A stretch of DNA of 64,000 nucleotides from a bacterium (lineage in GTDB: Bacteria; Patescibacteriota; Saccharimonadia; Saccharimonadales; Saccharimonadaceae). The notes under the pieces were generated by a model. It made no database searches. It was not told the origin of the DNA and worked only from the letters and a program-made list of their open reading frames with translations. The number at the start of each line of letters is the position of its first letter. The first letter of the stretch is position 1. The stretch is taken from positions 1-64,000 of the forward strand of contig JAUMVB010000003.1 in NCBI GenBank assembly GCA_030530385.1, read 5' to 3'. The translations under genes were made by a program, and so were the position numbers. Shown here piece by piece: positions 1-6,237 of the stretch.

Positions 1-85
1 CAGAAAGATGATCTGTTTGATAGGCGCAAGGTGTAAACCTGGTAACAGGCTAGCCGAAGCGTACTAATAGTCCAATCGCCTTTTT
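1..85 (+). rRNA. 23S rRNA, 3' end (partial)
   Basis: The window opens inside the last helices of 23S rRNA: a domain VI-like stretch ending in the conserved ...CTAGCCGAAGCGTACTAATAG segment. The 5' part lies outside the window. The exact 3' end is an estimate, placed before the hairpin at 90-132. Confidence 0.85.
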
Positions 86-89
86 ATGT

Positions 90-132
90 CCATATTCACT
101 GAAATAATCTTGTATTATTGACGTGAATATGG
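90..132 (+). other. Hairpin just after 23S, probable rRNA processing stem
   Basis: CCATATTCAC (90-99) is perfectly complementary to GTGAATATGG (123-132), enclosing an A/T-rich loop. It sits between the 23S end and the 5S gene with no strong T tract, so a precursor-processing stem is more likely than a terminator. From 133 to 280 the spacer shows no gene. Confidence 0.5.
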
Positions 133-280
133 TAGACTTAACTAGTATTTGGTGATTATCAAGGATAATCGCTAGTCAATCTAAAATCTTGGCATTACCA
201 AATGATACCAAGGACATCGAAATGGGGTTTTGGCTCACCGCTTAGTGATTTGTGGCGAGTTGAAGCGCAAAACCTTTTTT

Positions 281-384
281 CGGTGCCCATGGCGCTGGGG
301 AAACACCTGTTCTCATTCCGAACACAGAAGTTAAGCCCAGTAGCGGCGAGCATACTACGAAAGTGGGAAAATAGCACGGTGCCG
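281..384 (+). rRNA. 5S rRNA
   Basis: The segment begins CGGTGCCC and ends GCACGGTGCCG, which pair as the terminal helix. Inside is the conserved 5S core CATTCCGAACACAGAAGTTAAGC. Length of about 104 nt is short but acceptable. It follows 23S in the usual order, about 195 nt downstream. Boundaries are good to a few bases. Confidence 0.93.
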
Positions 385-390
385 AATTAT

Positions 391-422
391 AAAAAACTCC
401 TCCTAATCGGTGGAGTTTTTTC
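391..422 (+). terminator. Intrinsic terminator of the rRNA operon
   Basis: AAACTCC pairs with GGAGTTT and is followed by a T run, directly after 5S. Confidence 0.85.
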
Positions 423-474
423 GTTATTTATTTTTTTGGCTTTAAAAAATACTAGTAAGAAATAGTGTCACAAC

Positions 475-1321
475 TTATTTTATACTTTTATATTCAAATA
501 CTTCACCTAATTCAATAGGAAATATTTTTACTTTTTGGTTATATTTTTGAATTTTATTGCTTAATTCATTATATTTTTCAAGAGGAATTTCTATGTGAAT
601 AATATCCTTAAGAGGAATATTTTCTAAAGAACGAATTTCAGTTTCGCTAAATATTTTTGGTAATTTTGCAGTTTTGTTTAGATTTTTAATGCCAAGAATT
701 ACTGGGAAATTTTCTCCAATATCAGAGTATTTTTCAAAAGATTCCCATGTATTTTTACAAGTTTTATTTACTTTTCCACTCCAAGATTTTTTTGAATTTA
801 TTTTATTTTTCTTTCTCCAACTAAGGATATTCACAAGTGAACGCGGAGGTAGCTAGAATATACATTTTTGTGTAATGTCGCACAATCCAAAAAATACTAT
901 TTCCAAAACGAAAAGTTTTAGGGTTCTTAAAATTATGATTATCTGCATAGCATCTAGCGATAATTCTTTTATTTACTAGAGATATTGATTTCATACTTAA
1001 TTTTTTAGAATAAATAATCAAGTAGTCATCTTGCTGGGTTTTTAATCCATTTTTTAAAATATTGTCAAAAATTGGTGTAATATTTCCACTAGAGTTATAC
1101 TCAAAGCCTCCAGTTCCATGCCAAAATTTTACATTTATAATACTATTTTTATACTCTTTTAGCTCGTTTTCGCTAAAATTAGGCAAAGTATTCAAAAGTT
1201 GTTTTTGAAGCTCTAAAATCGCCTTATTTTGTGTTTTATTTTTTATTGATTTTGGTAAGAAAAATATACAAATCTGCTTAGGTAACTTACGATAAAACTC
1301 ATTATTTATTCGAAAAATCAT
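475..1321 (-). pseudogene. Frameshifted HGTG-motif protein, putative ADP-ribosyltransferase-like
   Basis: Two reading frames on the minus strand (1321-821, 166 aa; 834-475, 119 aa) overlap by 14 bp and read best as one gene of about 280 residues broken by a frameshift around 841-855. The first half carries FWHGTG near residue 66, as in ADP-ribosyltransferase-fold proteins that start their core with H-G-T. The second half ends in a hydrophobic/acidic tail (EIRSL...IPLKDIIHIEIP) typical of such proteins. The upstream frame has its own start signal: TATAAT (1333-1328), 6 nt, then ATG. The downstream frame starts only at GTG and has neither a ribosome site nor a promoter, which argues against two separate genes. 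A sequencing error or programmed frameshift is possible. The family call is from motif memory, so function is uncertain. Confidence 0.55.
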
Positions 1322-1327
1322 AAGAAA

Positions 1328-1333
1328 ATTATA
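1328..1333 (-). promoter_or_regulatory. -10 box of the HGTG gene, leaderless layout
   Basis: TATAAT on the minus strand lies exactly 6 nt before the ATG at 1321, with no Shine-Dalgarno. The expected transcription start is the ATG itself. Confidence 0.6.
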
Positions 1334-1393
1334 ACATAAACAGATTATAAATAGAAAATATTACAATATAATAAAAAAGCCCTTATGTAAATA

Positions 1394-1422
1394 TTGACAA
1401 AAAGCATAAGTTGTGCTATAAT
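1394..1422 (+). promoter_or_regulatory. Consensus sigma70-type promoter of the KGG gene
   Basis: TTGACA (1394-1399), 17 bp, TATAAT (1417-1422), with TGC before the -10 (extended -10). A strong AAAGGAGA site follows at 1452. Confidence 0.9.
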
Positions 1423-1464
1423 CTTAAACGTAATCAGTTAATAGATTAAAACAAAGGAGATTAA

Positions 1465-1722
1465 ATGGCTGGAACTAAAGCTGGCGGAGCGAAGGCTGCC
1501 GCAACTAATAAAGCTAAATACGGTAAAGATTTTTATTCACGAATTGGTCAAAAAGGTGGCAAAAACGGAACAACTGGCGGTTTTGCTGCTAACCGTGAGC
1601 TTGCTAAAATTGCTGGTCAAAAGGGTGGGCGCATTAGTCGTCGTGGACCTGCTAAAACTTCAATTACAATGATGGCTCAAGATTCTGAAGAGTCAGTGAT
1701 TGAAGTGCGACGCGCTGCTTAA
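1465..1722 (+). CDS. KGG-motif small basic protein (stress-protein family)
   Basis: 85 residues. It has two copies of the Gly/Lys motif seen in YciG/GsiB-type stress proteins: IGQKGGKNG near residue 28 and AGQKGGRISRRG near residue 50. The N-terminus is Ala/Lys/Gly-rich (MAGTKAGGAKAAATNKAKYG), followed by YGKDFYSRIG. The ATG is fixed by AAAGGAGA 6-7 nt upstream, behind a perfect promoter, so strong expression is likely. The gene stands alone with its own terminator. The biochemical role of the family is poorly known; desiccation or stress hydrophilin-like function is an inference. Confidence 0.85.
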   Translation: MAGTKAGGAKAAATNKAKYGKDFYSRIGQKGGKNGTTGGFAANRELAKIAGQKGGRISRRGPAKTSITMMAQDSEESVIEVRRAA

Positions 1723-1751
1723 TTTGCTTAATTAAAATATAGATATGAAAG

Positions 1752-1785
1752 AAAAATAGACTTTCCCTAGGATGGTCTATTTTTT
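1752..1785 (+). terminator. Terminator after the KGG gene, probably bidirectional
   Basis: AAAAATAGAC (1752-1761) pairs with GTCTATTTTT (1775-1784). It overlaps the 3' end of the convergent metallopeptidase gene and can serve both. Confidence 0.8.
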
Positions 1786-2229
1786 GACTCGTCGTAGACT
1801 TTTGAATCGGGAGTCATTTACAGTCCAAGTTGTTCCACATGCGGGACATTTATAAGATAGATCACTTTTTTGAAATCCGTTCACTGTGCAATTTGGGCAT
1901 AAGCTGCGTTTATGGATCCAGTCTCGGTAAGTGTCGAGCTTTCGTTCAGATATATTTGAGTCAAAGCAGATTCCGTATTGTGTAGCAAGGTTATTCTTAG
2001 CAAATTCCCAAGCTTCCATCTCCATTTGGAGTAACTCTATATCAAGATTAAAAGTTTCATGGCCTAGTAGCGCATGAGCTAGCTCGTGAAGAATTAATAG
2101 ATGAAAATGGGTAGATTCTGGATTGAAGAAAATCGTGTTTTTTTGCTTCGACCAATGAAAATCATCATTTTCTTTAAAGATAAATTGCGGAAAATCTTTG
2201 CGCAAAGTTTTAACAAAATCTATATTCAT
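1777..2229 (-). CDS. Small zinc metallopeptidase-like protein with C-terminal zinc ribbon
   Basis: 150 residues. HELAHALLGH at about 48-57 is a canonical HExxH zinc-protease helix, and the acidic residues of MEAWEFA (71-77) could supply the third ligand, as in ImmA/IrrE-type proteases. The C-terminus has CPNC (111-114) and CPAC (128-131), a four-Cys zinc ribbon. No signal peptide or membrane segment is visible, so it is cytoplasmic. Its start overlaps the stop of a 51-codon gene by ATGA, so the two are translationally coupled. Substrate unknown; ImmA-like enzymes cleave repressors, but no repressor is seen beside it. Confidence 0.75.
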   Translation of the reverse strand: MNIDFVKTLRKDFPQFIFKENDDFHWSKQKNTIFFNPESTHFHLLILHELAHALLGHETFNLDIELLQMEMEAWEFAKNNLATQYGICFDSNISERKLDTYRDWIHKRSLCPNCTVNGFQKSDLSYKCPACGTTWTVNDSRFKSLRRVKK

Positions 2230-2381
2230 ACTAAACTTTTAGCGCCTTTTTTATAAAAATTAAAGTGGCTATAAATTACGGATTCTTGAGGTTTTCTGAT
2301 TAGAATTTTAGGCTTATGAAAGACTTTCGAAAATCCTGCTAATAAAGTTTTTAATACGTTATTGTTTATCACAGTAGTCAT
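2226..2381 (-). CDS. 51-residue unknown protein coupled to the metallopeptidase
   Basis: Starts MTTVINNNVLKTLLAGF and ends KKGAKSLV. Support as a gene: TTGAAT (2417-2412), 17 bp, TAAAAT (2394-2389), then 7 nt to the ATG, the leaderless layout used elsewhere in the window; and its TGA overlaps the metallopeptidase ATG as ATGA. The protein is basic with a hydrophobic N-terminal third and has no recognisable domain. It may be a partner or target of the protease, by position only. Confidence 0.6.
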   Translation of the reverse strand: MTTVINNNVLKTLLAGFSKVFHKPKILIRKPQESVIYSHFNFYKKGAKSLV

Positions 2382-2388
2382 TAATTCT

Positions 2389-2417
2389 ATTTTACGATTA
2401 AAAATTTAAAAATTCAA
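2389..2417 (-). promoter_or_regulatory. Promoter of the 51-residue gene/metallopeptidase operon
   Basis: Minus strand TTGAAT, 17 bp, TAAAAT. Predicted mRNA start falls at or within 1-2 nt of the ATG at 2381. Confidence 0.65.
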
Positions 2418-2443
2418 CCTTCAAAAAACTCTAAAGCTAAAAC

Positions 2444-2473
2444 TTGACAAAACTGTTCGGGGGGGGGTATAAT
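2444..2473 (+). promoter_or_regulatory. Promoter with G9 tract in the spacer (putative phase-variable switch 1)
   Basis: TTGACA (2444-2449), an 18-bp spacer ending in nine consecutive G (2459-2467), then TATAAT (2468-2473). Both boxes are perfect consensus. With G9 the spacer is one base over the usual 17, so G8 would be the predicted optimum. The same design recurs at 60663-60691. Confidence 0.85.
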
Positions 2474-2508
2474 CAAAATGCAATTTTTAAATTTTTTAAA
2501 GGAGATAT

Positions 2509-3048
2509 GTGAAGAACTTTAACTCATTTAATACTCAGCCAGAACCTTTGGAAAACAAACCAGATAGTTTTAATAATATAACATATGATAAAGCAGGAAC
2601 AAGTCTTGACAATATCGTAGGTGATCTTAGAGACTACCACAAAGAGATGAGCCTTGTTGTTGCCCCTAATTCGCATAAAGATACTTTGCAACAAAGGCTT
2701 TTGGATGAGGGGAGTGCAAAACATGAGCCGATTTCATCTATATTAAAGATGGATAATGATAATTACATTGTTACGTATGCTGGATATATGGGTTTGACTG
2801 AAACTAATAGATATGGTAAAGTGCAACTAGCAGATCTTATTGATATGAGTGATAAGGATGAAGACTTTAATCCGTATAAAGGTCTTACTATTGGTCAATC
2901 AACCAACAGGGGTAATACTCCTTTAGCGCTAACTGTTTTCAATAGAGGAACTAGGTCAGTTGCTGATACCAGTGATAATGCAGGGTATCTGAAATTCAAA
3001 AAAGGTTTGAGTCAACAGATTATGGACTACTACGAAAATATGAAATAG
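2509..3048 (+). CDS. Unknown soluble protein behind the poly-G promoter
   Basis: 179 residues, GTG start at 2509. AAAGGAGA lies only about 3 nt before it, and an ATG at 2507 is followed at once by TGA, so initiation here looks unusual; the next in-frame ATG is near residue 47. No signal peptide, membrane segment or known domain is seen. The N-terminal 45 residues are polar (Asn/Ser/Asp/Pro), followed by a mixed alpha/beta region (ILKMDNDNYIVTYAGYMGL). It is a single-gene unit with its own promoter and terminator. No function is assigned. Confidence 0.7.
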   Translation: MKNFNSFNTQPEPLENKPDSFNNITYDKAGTSLDNIVGDLRDYHKEMSLVVAPNSHKDTLQQRLLDEGSAKHEPISSILKMDNDNYIVTYAGYMGLTETNRYGKVQLADLIDMSDKDEDFNPYKGLTIGQSTNRGNTPLALTVFNRGTRSVADTSDNAGYLKFKKGLSQQIMDYYENMK

Positions 3049-3057
3049 GTCACGTAT

Positions 3058-3095
3058 TAAAAATCGCCTTCAAAAAACAAGGGCTATTTTTTAGT
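3058..3095 (+). terminator. Terminator after the poly-G gene
   Basis: AAAAATCGCC pairs imperfectly with GGGCTATTTTTT, followed by T-rich sequence. Confidence 0.6.
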
Positions 3096-3103
3096 TTTAA
3101 TGC

Positions 3104-3132
3104 TTGAAAAATCTTTTATAATCTGTTAAAAT
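3104..3132 (+). promoter_or_regulatory. Promoter of rpsA
   Basis: TTGAAA (3104-3109), 17 bp, TAAAAT (3127-3132). A leader of about 70 nt follows. Confidence 0.65.
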
Positions 3133-3208
3133 AATAATCAATCTATTGGGCAGGTTAATTTTGACTATGCTCAAAGAAATACAATTAAGGAAGGAGTCTT
3201 AAAGACTA

Positions 3209-4276
3209 ATGGCAACAGCCAAAAAAATTACAATGGACGAACTGTTGGCGTCTGCTCCAGAGAGCGCAAACCAACTAACACAAGGAGAAACTGTTGAAGG
3301 AGTCGTTTTATCGGTTCGTAAACACGAAATTCTAATCGACTTGGGCGCGAAAGGTGTTGGCTTTGTACCACGCCGAGAAGCGGGTCATTCTCGAAATCTA
3401 ACTGAAGGGGAAGCCGTGACTGCAAGCGTTGTCGATGCAGAAATGGATAACGGAATGTCTCTTCTATCTCTTCGAAAAGCCGCTAAGGATCGTGGATGGG
3501 AAGAGGTTTCTGCTAAACTTGAATCGGGTGAAGTTATTGAGGTTATTCCTTACGATGCTAATCGCGGAGGTTTACTTGTAGAATACGAAGGAATTCGAGG
3601 ATTCTTGCCTGTTTCGCAGCTTTCAGCAGAGCATTACCCACGTGTAGGTGCTAGTGACAAAGATGAAATTCTAAGTCGTTTGAATGCACTAATTGACAAG
3701 CCGATTTCAGTTCGAATTCTAGACGCTGATCGCAAAACTAATAAGTTGATTTTTAGCGAAAAAGAAGCTGTCAAAGATGGTCTCAATGAACGATTTGAGA
3801 GTCTCAAAATCGGTGACGATGTCGAAGGCGTCGTAACTGGTGTTGTTGATTTCGGCGTTTTCGTGAATGTTGATGGAATTGAGGGATTGATTCATATTTC
3901 AGAAATTTCTTGGGAGCGAGTAAGTGATCCAAAAGATTATGTGAAGATTGGTGACACTGTTAAGGCTAAAATCATTTCAATTGATAAAGATCGCTTAAGC
4001 CTATCTATGAAACAGCTAACTGAAGATCCATGGCTAACCGAAGTTGATAAGTTCAAAAAAGGATCTAAGGTTGAGGGTACTGTAACTCGAATTACGCCTT
4101 TCGGTGCGTTTGTGCAGATCTCACCAGCAATCGAAGCACTTGTTCATGTTTCAGAGCTTGGCAAAGGAAATGATGTGAATCCGGAGAATGTATTCACTCT
4201 AAATGAACGAAAAGAGTTCGTAGTTATCGATATTGATAAAGAAGGCCGAAAAATTTCACTTAGCCTAACAAAATAA
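3209..4276 (+). CDS. rpsA: 30S ribosomal protein S1, four S1 domains
   Basis: 355 residues with four OB-fold S1 repeats at about 25-92, 108-178, 196-265 and 282-352. The third and fourth have the classic signatures GVVTGVVDFGVFVN...GLIHISEISW and GTVTRITPFGAFVQ. Four domains is the short form known in many Gram-positive bacteria, not the six of E. coli. S1 binds mRNA on the small subunit. The start is ATG 3209 after AAGGAAGGAG. The SD is about 12 nt from the ATG, but AGTCT (3195-3199) can pair with AGACT (3203-3207) and close that gap. infB follows 94 bp downstream. Confidence 0.95.
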   Translation: MATAKKITMDELLASAPESANQLTQGETVEGVVLSVRKHEILIDLGAKGVGFVPRREAGHSRNLTEGEAVTASVVDAEMDNGMSLLSLRKAAKDRGWEEVSAKLESGEVIEVIPYDANRGGLLVEYEGIRGFLPVSQLSAEHYPRVGASDKDEILSRLNALIDKPISVRILDADRKTNKLIFSEKEAVKDGLNERFESLKIGDDVEGVVTGVVDFGVFVNVDGIEGLIHISEISWERVSDPKDYVKIGDTVKAKIISIDKDRLSLSMKQLTEDPWLTEVDKFKKGSKVEGTVTRITPFGAFVQISPAIEALVHVSELGKGNDVNPENVFTLNERKEFVVIDIDKEGRKISLSLTK

Positions 4277-4297
4277 TTCAAGCAAATTTCTTGCGTT

Positions 4298-4344
4298 GAA
4301 TACTCGAAAATCGGTTGTTGCGATCGGTTTTCGAAGTTCAGCGT
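4298..4344 (+). promoter_or_regulatory. Hairpin in the infB leader
   Basis: CGAAAA near 4307 pairs with TTTTCG near 4331, extended outward by TGAA/TTCA. No T tract follows, so it is an mRNA leader structure rather than a terminator. It lies upstream of a strong AAAGGAGG (4360-4367). Confidence 0.45.
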
Positions 4345-4370
4345 ATGAAAATAAAACCAAAGGAGGTTGT

Positions 4371-6158
4371 ATGAGCCAAAAGAAAATTGTTAATATTACG
4401 GATTCGATCACAGTTGATGAGCTTGCGGGCGCATTAAATTTATCTGTTACAACCTTAATTGGTGAACTATTTAAAAATGGTATTATGGCAACAATTAATC
4501 AGCGAATTGATTTTGAAACTGCCACAATTATCATTGAAGAACTCGGTCTTGAAGATGTTGAACTTCATAAAAAGGAGAAAGCTGATGCGATTACTTCTCG
4601 GATAAATAAAATTCACGAAGTTTCTGAAAATGCTAAACCTCGCCCACCGATTGTCGCAGTGATGGGTCATGTTGATCATGGAAAAACTACACTTTTGGAT
4701 ACGATTCTTGATACAAAAACTGTCTCCGGAGAGGCTGGTGGAATTACGCAACATATTTCCGCTTATCAGACAGAACGAAAAGGGCGTAAAATTACACTTC
4801 TTGATACGCCTGGTCACGAGGCTTTCGCCGCCCTTCGTCAGCACGGAGCAACGCTTACGGACGTTGTGATTATTGTCGTTGCTGCAGATGATGGTGTAAA
4901 ACCGCAAACTATCGAAGCAATTCGTTTTGCGCAGAATGCTAACGCAAAAATTGTTGTAGCGATTAACAAAATGGATAAAGAAACTGCTAATCCTGAGCTT
5001 GTAAAGGGGCAGCTTGCCGAACGTGGTTTAATGCCTGAAGAATGGGGTGGTGAAGTTGTGATGGTTCCGATTTCGGCGAAAACCGGTTCTGGAATTGATG
5101 AATTACTTGATATGGTTCTTTTGACTGCTGACATGGAGGAACTTCGAGCCGATGTTGGCATCCCAGCTGAGGGCCTAGTGATTGAATCGCATATGGAAGT
5201 TGGAAAAGGCTCTGTTGTTTCTCTACTTGTAGAACAGGGCGATATTAAACAAGGTGATTTTTTGATCGCTGGGACAACTTATGGTAAAGTTCGAACACTT
5301 AGCGATTATAAAGGTAAAAGCGTTAAAAAAGCTGGCCCTTCGACTCCTATTACTGTAACAGGGTTTAAGGAATTGCCTCAGTTTGGGGATGTATTTAAAA
5401 TTGTTAAAAATGAAAAAACAGCCCGCAATCTAGCGCAACAAGCTAAAATAGAAGCTGATAAAAATGCTGCAACTGCCAATGTGACCGGTGCTGATCTATT
5501 AAAGATGATGAATCAAAAACACGATGCAGAAGATTTTAATATTGTAATCAAAGCCGACGTTCAGGGATCTCTAACTTCTGTTTCTGATAGTTTGCGCTTA
5601 ATTGAAACTGACGGAGAAGTGAATCTGAATATCGTAAAATCTGGAATTGGGAACATTACCGAGAATGATATTCGACTTGCTAGTGCTGATAAAAATGCAA
5701 TTATTTATGGCTTTAATGTAGAGTTACCTCCAGCTATTAAAAAAATTGCTACTCGCGATCGGGTGGAGGTTCGAATTTATAAGGTGATCTATGAGCTTCT
5801 TGATGATGCGCGCATTGAGATGGAAAAACTTTTAGCACCAGAAGTCGTCGAGACTGAAATTGGATCACTGGAAGTCAAAGGCGTATTCCGCACGATGAAA
5901 GAGGAGATTATCGCTGGTGGTGAAGTTAAGACTGGTCGCATCTATGCTGGCTTGCTTGCTCGAGTGATTCGTAAGAAAGAACAGATTGCCGAAGTCGAAG
6001 TTTCAAGCGTTCAGCGCCAACAACAAGAAGCTAAAGATGTTATTGAAGGTGAGATGTGTGGTCTTTCGCTCAAAACTAAAAAGAAAATCCAGCTTGAAAT
6101 TGGCGACAAACTAGAGTTTTTTACTCGTGAAGTTGTAGCTCGTAAGCTAAAAGGCTAG
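4371..6158 (+). CDS. infB: Translation initiation factor IF-2
   Basis: 595 residues from ATG 4371, chosen because AAAGGAGG lies just before it; an in-frame ATG at 4296 has no ribosome site and adds non-conserved sequence. Short IF2N-like domain at about 1-65 (VDELAGALNLSVTTLIGELF), then the GTPase: GHVDHGKT (P-loop, near 98), DTPGHEAF (G3) and NKMD (G4). The C-terminal beta-barrel and IF2-type domains follow (DVQGSLTSVSDSL; ends FFTREVVARKLKG). The long charged linker of enterobacterial IF-2 is absent. It places initiator fMet-tRNA on the 30S subunit; fmt and def for the formyl cycle are 2-3 kb downstream. Confidence 0.97.
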   Translation: MSQKKIVNITDSITVDELAGALNLSVTTLIGELFKNGIMATINQRIDFETATIIIEELGLEDVELHKKEKADAITSRINKIHEVSENAKPRPPIVAVMGHVDHGKTTLLDTILDTKTVSGEAGGITQHISAYQTERKGRKITLLDTPGHEAFAALRQHGATLTDVVIIVVAADDGVKPQTIEAIRFAQNANAKIVVAINKMDKETANPELVKGQLAERGLMPEEWGGEVVMVPISAKTGSGIDELLDMVLLTADMEELRADVGIPAEGLVIESHMEVGKGSVVSLLVEQGDIKQGDFLIAGTTYGKVRTLSDYKGKSVKKAGPSTPITVTGFKELPQFGDVFKIVKNEKTARNLAQQAKIEADKNAATANVTGADLLKMMNQKHDAEDFNIVIKADVQGSLTSVSDSLRLIETDGEVNLNIVKSGIGNITENDIRLASADKNAIIYGFNVELPPAIKKIATRDRVEVRIYKVIYELLDDARIEMEKLLAPEVVETEIGSLEVKGVFRTMKEEIIAGGEVKTGRIYAGLLARVIRKKEQIAEVEVSSVQRQQQEAKDVIEGEMCGLSLKTKKKIQLEIGDKLEFFTREVVARKLKG

Positions 6159-6174
6159 TAGTTATAGATATTTA

Positions 6175-6217
6175 TAGAGCTTATTATAAGGATAAGCTCT
6201 ATTGACTTTTTTGGGTT
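6175..6217 (+). terminator. Terminator after infB, overlapping the next promoter
   Basis: TAGAGCTTAT pairs with ATAAGCTCTA, followed by TTGACTTTTTT. The T tract also contains the -35 box of the next gene. Confidence 0.65.
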
Positions 6218-6230
6218 GTTATGGTATAGT
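6202..6230 (+). promoter_or_regulatory. Promoter of the 483-residue unknown gene, leaderless layout
   Basis: TTGACT (6202-6207), 17 bp, TATAGT (6225-6230), then 7 nt to ATG 6238. No Shine-Dalgarno. Confidence 0.75.
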
Positions 6231-6237
6231 TTTAAAG

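Noticed and set aside
195-465. Open frames on both strands over the 5S gene
   Set aside because: They lie across the rRNA spacer, 5S rRNA and its terminator; no start signals.
4296-4370. Longer N-terminus for IF-2 from ATG 4296
   Set aside because: The leader hairpin lies here, and AAAGGAGG points to ATG 4371.
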